Shown piece by piece: positions 24,683-32,833 of a stretch of DNA of 64,000 bases (position 1 is its first letter; every line of letters begins with the position of its first letter). The position numbers were made by a program, and so were the translations under genes. The stretch is from Halarcobacter mediterraneus (GTDB lineage: Bacteria; Campylobacterota; Campylobacteria; Campylobacterales; Arcobacteraceae): positions 87,669 to 151,668 of the forward strand of contig NZ_NXIE01000006.1 of assembly GCF_004116625.1 (NCBI RefSeq), given 5' to 3'. Under the pieces are notes generated by a model. The model was not told the origin of the DNA. It did not search any database and was given only the letters and a program-made list of their open reading frames with translations.

Positions 24683-26583
24683 CTAATACCAAAAATGAAT
24701 TTTCTATTATAATCATTTATAGAAATATTATCACCACCAATTCCATTGTTAAATAAAGAACTTGTAGGTTTATTTAGCAGATTTTGACCTTTTAAATTAA
24801 TACTTAAATTTTTAGTATAGTTATAAGTAAAACCCATATTTAGATTATAACTATTTGCTACATCTAAATCTAAAAACTTATAAGCACTTTTATATATTAA
24901 AGAAGTAAAGTAACTGAACCTTTCATATTTAGTACTATATTTAAGATATCCACCTTCATAAGAGTTTGTAGAATTTCTATTTAAATTATTTTTATAATAG
25001 TTTAGTTTTATTTTACTTTTTTTATCAATTTTGTATTCATATTCTAAAATCACTCCATTTGTTTTAACAGCATCTTCAATATTTATAAATCCAATTGGAG
25101 AATTATAAGCAAAATCATCTATTTTAACCCTATAATAATCAATATTAAATTTAGAATTGCCAAAGGCTAAAACACTTTCAAAATTAAAATACTTATACTT
25201 TTGAGTCTTAAAAGTATTCTCACTTTTTTCTTTAAAGTCTATATTAAAAAAATTTGGAGCTAAATAACTTCTTGTATAAAAAGTTTTAAAGCCTAAATAC
25301 TCTGTAGGAAGATATATTCCCCCAAATCTATATAAATATTCTACATCATTTTCAAGAGTAGAACCTTTTCTTTCGTATTTACTAATTTTATAGTTAGCAA
25401 TTAAATGTAAATTTTCTTTTAATTTAAAATCTTCTTCAATCATAAAAGAATAAATATTTTCTTTATTATAATCTGTATAATCACTAATATTTGATTTTTG
25501 ATTTAAGAAGTTAATACTTTCTCTATTATTTACTTTATATTTTTTAGTTGCAACATTTAACGCAGAATAAATTTTATGCCTATCAAGAAAAAACTTTTTT
25601 GAAAGAGAGGCTTCTACTTTTGTAAACTTCAAGTCTTCATTATAATACTTAGGCATAGTTTCATTTATATTTTTTAAATCAATAATAGGAACTAAAAATA
25701 AACCTTCTTTATTAGATTCTTCATATTTGTAATTATTAACATCATAAGAAATTGTCGATTTAAACGTTTTATCTTCTGATAAATAATTAGTTAAATGTAG
25801 AAAGAAATTCTTTGATTCTAAAAGTCCATCATCAGGCATAAAATCTGAGGAATATCCTGTATAAACATCTTTTTGAAGATTTGTATATCCCATATCAAAA
25901 TTAATATACTCTGAATTTAGATTGAAAAAAAGATATTGTGAATTTTTATCATTTTTTAAATTGTTTTTATCAAAACTATTTTTTGGAAAATCATTATTAT
26001 TAGTTAAATGAAATAGATAAGTCCAACCATTTTCTAAAATACTAGAGTGTGTAATACTTTGAGAGTTAGAACTCTTATTTGATTGAGAGAGATATAATTC
26101 ATTACCATTTTCTTTCTTTGCACTTTTTGTATAAACTCTTATAAACTGAACACCCGTTGCATTTCCTAAATTAAAAGAACCTTCCCCATAGTAAATTTCA
26201 ATATGGTCAATTAAAGAAATAGGCATTTCTGACCAAGATAAAGAAGGAGATTGATTATAAATAGAACTAACTTCGTGATCATTTATATAAAGTCTAAAAA
26301 AACCCGTAACATCAGTTTTTGTTCCTGGTAATGAAATTGTATTTAATCCCATTTTATTTATATTCAAATTATTTGCAGGTAATTCTTTTAATACATCACT
26401 AAGATTTTCATACTGCATTAATTCTAATTCTTCTTTTGTATAAACAATTACATAACCCATTTTTTCATCAATTGTTTCAAGAGAATTTTTAGAAGATTTT
26501 TCATACTCTTTTAATAAATTACTTAAAGTAGATGCATTTAGTACAGAGAAAAAAGAGATAAGTAAAAAAACAAATATTTTCAT
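24670..26583 (-). CDS. TonB-dependent outer-membrane receptor
   Basis: The 637-residue protein has a signal peptide, a plug domain (about 45-155: YENLSDVLKELPANN, GFFRLYINDHEV, IDHIEIYYGEGS) and a beta-barrel ending in RKFIFGIRWLF with the terminal Phe of outer-membrane proteins. It starts the operon with the YfiR-like regulator and the cyclase, so ligand binding at the cell surface may control cyclic-di-GMP. The ligand is unknown. I see no 7-1-7 Fur box before it, unlike the iron genes further right. Confidence 0.85.
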   Translation of the reverse strand: MKIFVFLLISFFSVLNASTLSNLLKEYEKSSKNSLETIDEKMGYVIVYTKEELELMQYENLSDVLKELPANNLNINKMGLNTISLPGTKTDVTGFFRLYINDHEVSSIYNQSPSLSWSEMPISLIDHIEIYYGEGSFNLGNATGVQFIRVYTKSAKKENGNELYLSQSNKSSNSQSITHSSILENGWTYLFHLTNNNDFPKNSFDKNNLKNDKNSQYLFFNLNSEYINFDMGYTNLQKDVYTGYSSDFMPDDGLLESKNFFLHLTNYLSEDKTFKSTISYDVNNYKYEESNKEGLFLVPIIDLKNINETMPKYYNEDLKFTKVEASLSKKFFLDRHKIYSALNVATKKYKVNNRESINFLNQKSNISDYTDYNKENIYSFMIEEDFKLKENLHLIANYKISKYERKGSTLENDVEYLYRFGGIYLPTEYLGFKTFYTRSYLAPNFFNIDFKEKSENTFKTQKYKYFNFESVLAFGNSKFNIDYYRVKIDDFAYNSPIGFINIEDAVKTNGVILEYEYKIDKKSKIKLNYYKNNLNRNSTNSYEGGYLKYSTKYERFSYFTSLIYKSAYKFLDLDVANSYNLNMGFTYNYTKNLSINLKGQNLLNKPTSSLFNNGIGGDNISINDYNRKFIFGIRWLF

Positions 26584-26747
26584 AAATTACCTAATTAGTA
26601 TTTAATTATATAATATTATAGTATCAATCAGTTGGTAATTAGCTAAAGTGCACTTCATTCTATTTTACAATTAAATCATTTTTTATGAGAATTTCATATA
26701 TTCTCTGATATTATTTATAACATAATATCATATTAAGAGAGTAACAG

Positions 26748-27761
26748 ATGAACATCAAAAGTTTAGATGAAGGAAAATTAAATTTATTTAATCATTATTG
26801 GGAAAATTCAGCAGATAATATGTTCTTAGCAACACTAGATGAAGATACTGGGGATTTTATAGTTGAAGAAATAAACCCTTCTCAACAAAAAGATTTAGGA
26901 ATAGAAGAAAATATAAAGCACAAAAAGATAAAAGACTTAATTGGAGATGAAAAAGCTAAAGATTTAAAAGAAAAATACTTAAAATGTTTAGAAAAAAAAT
27001 CTCCTATGATGGAAGATGAAACTATTGAAATTAATGGAGAAAAAAGGTTTTATAATACTATGATTATTCCTGTAAATGATCAAGCAACAGGACAAAAACA
27101 CATTATTGGTATTTCAAGAGATTTAACAGATGTAATTAATACAAAAGAAAAACTACAAAAACTAAGTAAAGAAATTGATACTCTAACAAATGAAAAAAAC
27201 AATAACTTCGAAGAAACTCAAAATAATATAAAGATGTTAGCATTTAATGACCCTTTAACAGGCATAGGGAATAGAAGATATTTAAATGACCATGCAATTA
27301 AAACTATCTCTTTAGCACATAGATATGATAGTTGCTTAACATTTATGGTTTTAGATATTGATAACTTAAATGAAATAAATAAAAAACATGGACATACTTT
27401 TGGAGATACAGTTATAAAAGAAATTGCAGAACTACTTAAAGCAAGTATTAGAGAATCTGATATTTTATCAAGGTATTCAGGTGAAGAATTTTTATTATTA
27501 CTACCAATGACATCATTAGAAGCTGCTCAAATATTAGGAGAAAGACTATTAGATAAAGTTAGAGCTTTAGACTTTAGCACTTATGATAAATTTGAAGTTT
27601 CAATTACTGCAAGTATAGGTATCTCTGCATTAAATGAACCACAAGACAACTTAGATATTTTATTACAAAAAACATATAATGCTTTAGATAAAGCAAAAGA
27701 GTATGGTAAGAATCAAATGGTTTCTTACATTAGTGAAAGTTCTTATAAAATACACACTTGA
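26748..27761 (+). CDS. PAS-GGDEF diguanylate cyclase
   Basis: A 337-residue soluble protein with an N-terminal PAS domain (about 10-130; NMFLATLDEDTGDFIVEEINPSQ), a coiled-coil linker and a GGDEF domain (about 170-330). The signature is RYSGEEF, with Ser in place of the first Gly; related SGDEF/AGDEF forms can remain active. It has no membrane segment. It is divergent from the TonB receptor gene and converges with the split cyclase gene, overlapping it by 19 bases. Confidence 0.87.
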   Translation: MNIKSLDEGKLNLFNHYWENSADNMFLATLDEDTGDFIVEEINPSQQKDLGIEENIKHKKIKDLIGDEKAKDLKEKYLKCLEKKSPMMEDETIEINGEKRFYNTMIIPVNDQATGQKHIIGISRDLTDVINTKEKLQKLSKEIDTLTNEKNNNFEETQNNIKMLAFNDPLTGIGNRRYLNDHAIKTISLAHRYDSCLTFMVLDIDNLNEINKKHGHTFGDTVIKEIAELLKASIRESDILSRYSGEEFLLLLPMTSLEAAQILGERLLDKVRALDFSTYDKFEVSITASIGISALNEPQDNLDILLQKTYNALDKAKEYGKNQMVSYISESSYKIHT

Positions 27762-29176
27762 TTTTTTCCATTGTCCTTAGCTTTATACATAGCTTCATCT
27801 GCTCTTGCTATAAGTTTTTCTAAGCTATCAGATTCTTCTAATAGTGTAAGTCCAAAACTTGCACTAATCTCTTGACTTACAATTTTTTTTAGTTTTATAT
27901 CTGCTTGAATTAAAACTCTTAATTTTTCAGTGATTTTTCTAGAACTTTCTAAATTAGAATCTACTAAAGTAATAATAAATTCTTCTCCACCCCATCTTGC
28001 TAATAAATCTGTTTTTCTTATTTCTGACTTTAAAATTTCTGCAACTCTTTTTAAAACTTTATCCCCTACTTCATGTCCATATTTATCATTTAAATCTTTA
28101 AAATTATCAATATCAATAAAAACAAGAGAAATATCATTTTTTCTTCTTTTATAAATATTCAAATGATAATTTAGCTTTTCTTCAAAATCTCTTCTATTTG
28201 ATACATTTGTTAAAGTATCATTATTAGATAAAAACTATAACTTGTTGCTATAGTTTTTAATAATAAAATATATAATAGTAGCAATAATAAAGGTTATTAA
28301 TAGAGAAACAAAAAGATTAAAATATAATATTTTTTTTACATCATAAGTAAAATCTTCTAAATTAGCTTTTACAGTTAAATATAAATCTAACTCTGGAATA
28401 TATTTTGTATTTAAAATATATTGTTCTAATCCTTTTGAATACTCCAATAAAACAGATTTTTTAGATAAAATCAGATTTTTATATTTTTTTAATTCCACTA
28501 TTTCATCAATATTTTTTTCTTTTGTTATTTCCCTTTCTGCTAAAACTATATCTCCTTGACTATTATAAAAAGTCACAATAAAATTATGTTTTTTTCTAAA
28601 TTTTTTTAATAAATCATCAATATATGAAATCTTTAAAGCTAAACCAGTAACTCCAATAAGATTTAAATCCTTATCAAGTATCTTATAATTAATAAACATA
28701 ATTAAACTATTTGATAAATATTTATTAAAATCTAAATTAATTTCATGTTTTTTTTCAGTAGAAAGAAAATTAAAATACCAGTTGTTCGCTGCATTATCTT
28801 TATTTAAAACCTCTAAAAAACCATTTTGAGTATAATATTTTTTTGTTTTCTCAGAAACTAAAAAAGCATTAAACATATGGTATTTATTTTTTATATTTTC
28901 TAAATATCTAGAAATTTTATTAACATTATGTTCTTCATTTACTAACCAATCTTGTAAAAAAGTATCATTTGCCATCATTGAAGAAACTAAATAAGGTTGA
29001 ATTATATGTTTTTGAATATCTGAATAAATATTATCTAAAGATAAAGGCAAAGATTGATTTTTTAAATGCTTTTGTGCCGACTCCAAAGAAACATAATAAT
29101 TAACAGTTGAAATACTCAAAGAAAGTATTACTAATAATATTGTTATAAAAAAGACAACTTTGTATTTTGATTTCAT
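27743..29176 (-). pseudogene. membrane sensor diguanylate cyclase interrupted by an in-frame amber codon
   Basis: Residues 1-313 form a signal anchor, a periplasmic dCache-like sensor and a second membrane helix ending YFIIKNYSNKL. A TAG (28237-28235) follows, and the same frame then continues with FLSNNDTLTNVSNRRDFEEK, the start of a GGDEF domain with ARWGGEEF, to 27743. So one nonsense codon splits an otherwise complete 477-codon gene exactly in the linker. The part downstream has an internal ATG at 28162, but starting there would lose the first GGDEF strand. It may be a recent pseudogene, a sequencing error, or a read-through site. Confidence 0.85.
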
Positions 29177-29241
29177 GTATATCCAAATTTAATATTTTTT
29201 GAATATTATCAAAAAACAAATTAATTAAAAATCAATTTTTA

Positions 29242-29256
29242 TGATAATAATTATTA
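29242..29256. promoter_or_regulatory. Fur box
   Basis: TGATAATAATTATTA differs at one position from the 7-1-7 palindrome TGATAAT-N-ATTATCA. It lies 64 bases before the gene at 29320. Confidence 0.7.
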
Positions 29257-29319
29257 ATTTAAGTTAAATAAGTTATAATTACATTTTAATTAAAATCAAA
29301 AAAATTTTAAAGAATACTT

Positions 29320-29886
29320 ATGATAAAAGAAAAATCAACTAATAATAAAGAAAGAATCAAAAAAAGTCTTTATTTCTCAGCAGGACTAACTGTAGTAAGC
29401 TCTTTTTTTACTGATAAAAACATAGGTAAAAAAATTAATACAGCTTCAGCACTAAGTACTGTAGGTTTAGCAACTTGGTATTTATTTTTAAATAAAGAAT
29501 CAACAAAAAAAGAAATAGAAGAATCTACTACTGATAAATTAGCTATTCATTTACATACTTTTTATATAGAATTTTCTATAAAAGGTATTCTTACAAAAAA
29601 AGAGTTTAACGCTTTTGAAGAAAAAATTGAAAGTTTATTAAAACTTTACTCAATACCTAAAATAAATATTCTTATAGATATTACAGAAAGTGAAGGTATT
29701 GAAATCAAATCTTTATGGGATGACTTCTTATTTTCTATTAGGCATTTCAAGGAAATTAATAAAGTTTCAATTGTAGGAAATAATAAATTTGAAGAATATA
29801 CTATAAAGGTTACAAATAAAATTATTTCTAAAGAAATTATGTATTTTGAAACATTTGATGAAGCACATAAGTGGCTATTAAAATAA
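29320..29886 (+). CDS. membrane protein with SpoIIAA-like (STAS) domain
   Basis: The 188-residue protein has an N-terminal hydrophobic hairpin (about 15-65) and a C-terminal SpoIIAA-like domain (about 72-188; NILIDITESEG, FKEINKVSIVGNN, FETFDEAHKWL). The N-terminal part resembles the 78-residue protein at 37009 in the pattern GLTV..S.F..K...K....A....G.A.W..FL, suggesting the same membrane module fused to a STAS-type domain. A Fur box precedes it. Its job is unknown; a scaffold or lipid-binding role in the iron system is possible. Confidence 0.7.
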   Translation: MIKEKSTNNKERIKKSLYFSAGLTVVSSFFTDKNIGKKINTASALSTVGLATWYLFLNKESTKKEIEESTTDKLAIHLHTFYIEFSIKGILTKKEFNAFEEKIESLLKLYSIPKINILIDITESEGIEIKSLWDDFLFSIRHFKEINKVSIVGNNKFEEYTIKVTNKIISKEIMYFETFDEAHKWLLK

Positions 29887-29951
29887 CTTTATTTATATTT
29901 ATATTAAGAACAAATAAAGTTGATTCGTATTATCATTTTAATATTAATTGA

Positions 29952-29966
29952 TGATACCAATTATTA
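29952..29966. promoter_or_regulatory. possible weak Fur box before the feo operon
   Basis: TGATACCAATTATTA matches the 7-1-7 palindrome at 12 of 15 positions and lies 39 bases before the FeoB-associated peptide gene, where Fur control of feo would be expected. Confidence 0.45.
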
Positions 29967-30004
29967 TGATTAATTCAAAGGTATTATTAAAAAAAGGTTA
30001 CAAA

Positions 30005-30127
30005 ATGGAAGAATTATTTTTAGTTATACTTACTATCTTTGCATTATATTATCTTTATAAAAAAACATTTAAAAATAGTGGTTGTAATTGTGGAAGTGCT
30101 GATTGTAGTAGTAAAAAGAAAGATTAA
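30005..30127 (+). CDS. FeoB-associated Cys-rich membrane peptide
   Basis: A 40-residue frame: one membrane helix (about 4-20), then KNSGCNCGSADCSSKKKD with Cys in CxC and a third Cys. This is the pattern of the FeoB-associated Cys-rich family, found with ferrous iron transporters. AAAGG precedes the ATG. The TAA overlaps the next ATG by one base (TAATG), so it starts the operon that leads through an ABC transporter to feoA and feoB. Confidence 0.82.
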   Translation: MEELFLVILTIFALYYLYKKTFKNSGCNCGSADCSSKKKD

Positions 30128-30966
30128 TGATAAAAAGAGAAGATATTATTCAAATTAAAGACTTATCTCATAGTTATGGAGAAAAAATTATCTATGATAA
30201 ACTTAATTTAAATATCAAAGAAGGTTCGATTTACGGTATTTTAGGTAAAAATGGTGTTGGGAAGTCTACTTTAATTAATATTTTAATGGGATATTTAAAA
30301 CCCAAAAATGGTGAATGCCTAATTTTTGGAGAACCTTCGCATAATCTTTCCACAAAGACAAAAGAGAATATTGCATTATTACATGAAGGCTTTGTTGCTT
30401 ATGACTATATGACTATTAAAGAATATGAAAAATTTTATGCTCCCTTCTATGAAAAGTGGAATAGTTCAGTTTTTTATGATTTAGTCGATTTAATGAAATT
30501 AAACTATAATCAAAAACTTTCAACACTATCATTTGGTCAAAAATCTCAAGTAGTTTTAGGGGCAATATTTGCTCAAGATGCAAAACTTTTGATTCTTGAT
30601 GATTATTCAATGGGTCTTGATGCTGGATACAGAAAACTTTTTATTGATTATTTAAAAGATTATGTAAAAAACACTAATAAAACAATTTTAATTACTTCTC
30701 ATGTAATGGGTGATTTAGTTGGACTTATAAATGATATAGCAATTGTTCAAAGAGGTGGAATAGTACATCAAGACACTATGGATAATTTTATATCAAACTT
30801 TAAATGCTATAAACTAAACAATGAAGAAATTGATAAAACAAAAATACATAGAATCGAAGAATATAAAGGAAATAAAAAACTTTATACTTTTGAGACAATT
30901 GAAAATTTAGAAGAAATTCAAACAGATTTTGAAGATAAATTTCTTGGTTTTGTAGGAAAATATTAA
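30127..30966 (+). CDS. ABC transporter ATP-binding protein within the feo operon
   Basis: The 279-residue protein has Walker A GILGKNGVGKST (about 38-49), signature LSFGQKSQV (with Phe for the usual Gly) and Walker B LLILDDYSMGLD. In place of the normal catalytic Glu after Walker B it has Asp-Tyr (LDDYS), which could lower hydrolysis. It belongs to the ABC-2 exporter-type group. It pairs with the permease two bases downstream. Substrate unknown; placement inside the feo operon suggests an iron-linked role. Confidence 0.85.
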   Translation: MIKREDIIQIKDLSHSYGEKIIYDKLNLNIKEGSIYGILGKNGVGKSTLINILMGYLKPKNGECLIFGEPSHNLSTKTKENIALLHEGFVAYDYMTIKEYEKFYAPFYEKWNSSVFYDLVDLMKLNYNQKLSTLSFGQKSQVVLGAIFAQDAKLLILDDYSMGLDAGYRKLFIDYLKDYVKNTNKTILITSHVMGDLVGLINDIAIVQRGGIVHQDTMDNFISNFKCYKLNNEEIDKTKIHRIEEYKGNKKLYTFETIENLEEIQTDFEDKFLGFVGKY

Positions 30967-30967
30967 A

Positions 30968-32578
30968 ATGATAAATTCTATAATAAAAAAAGAATGGCTA
31001 AAAATAAAACCTATATTTTTTATTCTAAATGGAATAGCCTTTACTCTTCTTGGGAACTTTTGGTATAACTTAAATTTCTCATTTAAAACAGTAGAACCTG
31101 AATCAATGATGTGGTACAGATTTACAAGTTTAGAACAAAAACCCTATGAATATCTTTTTTACTTATATTTACTAATAGGTTTATCTATTTCAGTTTTTCA
31201 ATTCGTTCCTGAAAAAATTAGAAATAGAATAAAAATAATGTCACATCTACCAATTTCAATGTCAAAATCTTTATTTTTACATTTATTTATTGGTATTTTT
31301 TATATCTTTATCTTATCTATAGGATTTAGTCTAGCCCTTATTTTTATCATATCACAATATTATCCTAATGAAATATTATTGGTTTCTATAAAAGATATAA
31401 GCTTCTACTTTTTAGGTTCAATTATTATTTACTTAACTATAAGTAGTTCTATTATTGAAAAAAATCTACTTATAAGTAGTTTGAAACTATTTATTGGTAT
31501 TTTATTTATCTTTATATTCCAAAAAAGTATTTTCACAAGTATTGACTTAATCTGGATACCAATTGCAATACTTATGTTTTTTATAACATTAGATAGTTTT
31601 TATAGTATAAAAGAGCAAAGGCTTACAAACACTTTATTTAGGCTCTTAAGCTTTTTATCTATTGTTATAGTGATTTACTTATCATTTGATATGTATAAAA
31701 GTAAATATAAACATGATTTTAACAAGTATTATATTTTTTATTCACCTATCGTAAAAGATTTTGTATATCAAAAGAATTTTGGTGACCATCAATTTGAATA
31801 TGGCATAAAAAACCAAGAAACATTTGATAGAACTAAATATGAATCATATTTACCTTTTGTATATTGGAGAAATTTGGATATACAAGGTAAATTACCAATA
31901 AAAATAGATAATGAAATATATGATAAGAAAACAATAAAAGAATCAAGACTTAGCTTTTCTTATAACCCTACTCTTTTAAAAAGACAAGAAGTTCAAATGT
32001 ACCCTTTGCTCAATCCACATAGTAAAATTGGTATGATAAAATTTCCAGAAGAGATGATTGCCTTAAGAAAAAATGATATAAAAATATATAATTTTGATGA
32101 AAGACTAGATAAAAAATTAACTACTCAATTAAACAAATTACTTAAAACAAATAATGTATCTTTTCCAATCAAAGATATTTGGGGGAAAAGTACAAATATG
32201 AAACCTTTTGACTTAGGTTACTTCTTTTTAGACTCAAAAAATAAACTATTTAAATTAAATAGATATGACAATAAAATTCATTTACAAGAAGTAAATTATC
32301 CTAACAATATTCAAATAAGTTTTATGAAAATAAGTGAAAACAAAAAAAGAGAATTAGCAGGTTTTGCAATTGATAGTAAAAATGATTTTTATATTATTGA
32401 TTATCAAACATTAAAATTTAGAAAAATTGAACTTAAAAATTTCAATTATAAAAAAATGAAACTTTTATTTATTTCAAACCCTAAGTATTACCTTGTTAGA
32501 TATACAGACAATAAAAATTATTATGCTGTTGTATTTGATAAAAATTTTAAAAAAATTAAAGAAAATATTTTCCAATAA
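30968..32578 (+). CDS. ABC-2 type permease with large C-terminal domain
   Basis: A 536-residue protein with about six membrane segments in the first 240 residues and a soluble C-terminal half of nearly 300 residues, rich in beta strands (FFLDSKNKLFKLNRYDNKIH, GFAIDSKNDFYIIDY), possibly a propeller-like fold. ABC-2 permeases normally lack such a domain. It is the partner of the ATPase upstream, and feoA starts nine bases after its stop. No substrate can be assigned. Confidence 0.72.
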   Translation: MINSIIKKEWLKIKPIFFILNGIAFTLLGNFWYNLNFSFKTVEPESMMWYRFTSLEQKPYEYLFYLYLLIGLSISVFQFVPEKIRNRIKIMSHLPISMSKSLFLHLFIGIFYIFILSIGFSLALIFIISQYYPNEILLVSIKDISFYFLGSIIIYLTISSSIIEKNLLISSLKLFIGILFIFIFQKSIFTSIDLIWIPIAILMFFITLDSFYSIKEQRLTNTLFRLLSFLSIVIVIYLSFDMYKSKYKHDFNKYYIFYSPIVKDFVYQKNFGDHQFEYGIKNQETFDRTKYESYLPFVYWRNLDIQGKLPIKIDNEIYDKKTIKESRLSFSYNPTLLKRQEVQMYPLLNPHSKIGMIKFPEEMIALRKNDIKIYNFDERLDKKLTTQLNKLLKTNNVSFPIKDIWGKSTNMKPFDLGYFFLDSKNKLFKLNRYDNKIHLQEVNYPNNIQISFMKISENKKRELAGFAIDSKNDFYIIDYQTLKFRKIELKNFNYKKMKLLFISNPKYYLVRYTDNKNYYAVVFDKNFKKIKENIFQ

Positions 32579-32587
32579 AGGATAAAA

Positions 32588-32833
32588 ATGAATACTAAAA
32601 TAACACCAACATTAGACACCCTATCAAAAGGACAGAAAGCAAAAATTAAAAAATTAAATGCCTCAGGTAAACTTTTACATAAGCTCCTGGATATGGGATT
32701 TGTCAAAAATGTTGAAATAGAAGTAATAAGAGAAGCTCCACTATATGATCCAATGGAAATTAAAATTCATGAATACTATTTAACACTTAGAAAAAGTGAA
32801 GCTAATCTTGTAGAAATAGAGGATAACAAATGA
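32588..32833 (+). CDS. feoA: FeoA, ferrous iron transport protein A
   Basis: Eighty-one residues forming an SH3-like FeoA domain: LDTLSKGQKAKIKKLNASG, LLHKLLDMGFVKNVEIEVIREAPLYDP and a closing beta strand. FeoA is a cytoplasmic partner of FeoB. It overlaps feoB by four bases (ATGA), ensuring joint translation. Confidence 0.93.
   Translation: MNTKITPTLDTLSKGQKAKIKKLNASGKLLHKLLDMGFVKNVEIEVIREAPLYDPMEIKIHEYYLTLRKSEANLVEIEDNK

Noticed and set aside
27743..28162. A 139-residue stand-alone GGDEF protein starting at an internal ATG.
   Set aside because: The frame continues in-frame through the GGDEF start to the amber codon and the sensor gene, so it is the second part of a broken gene.
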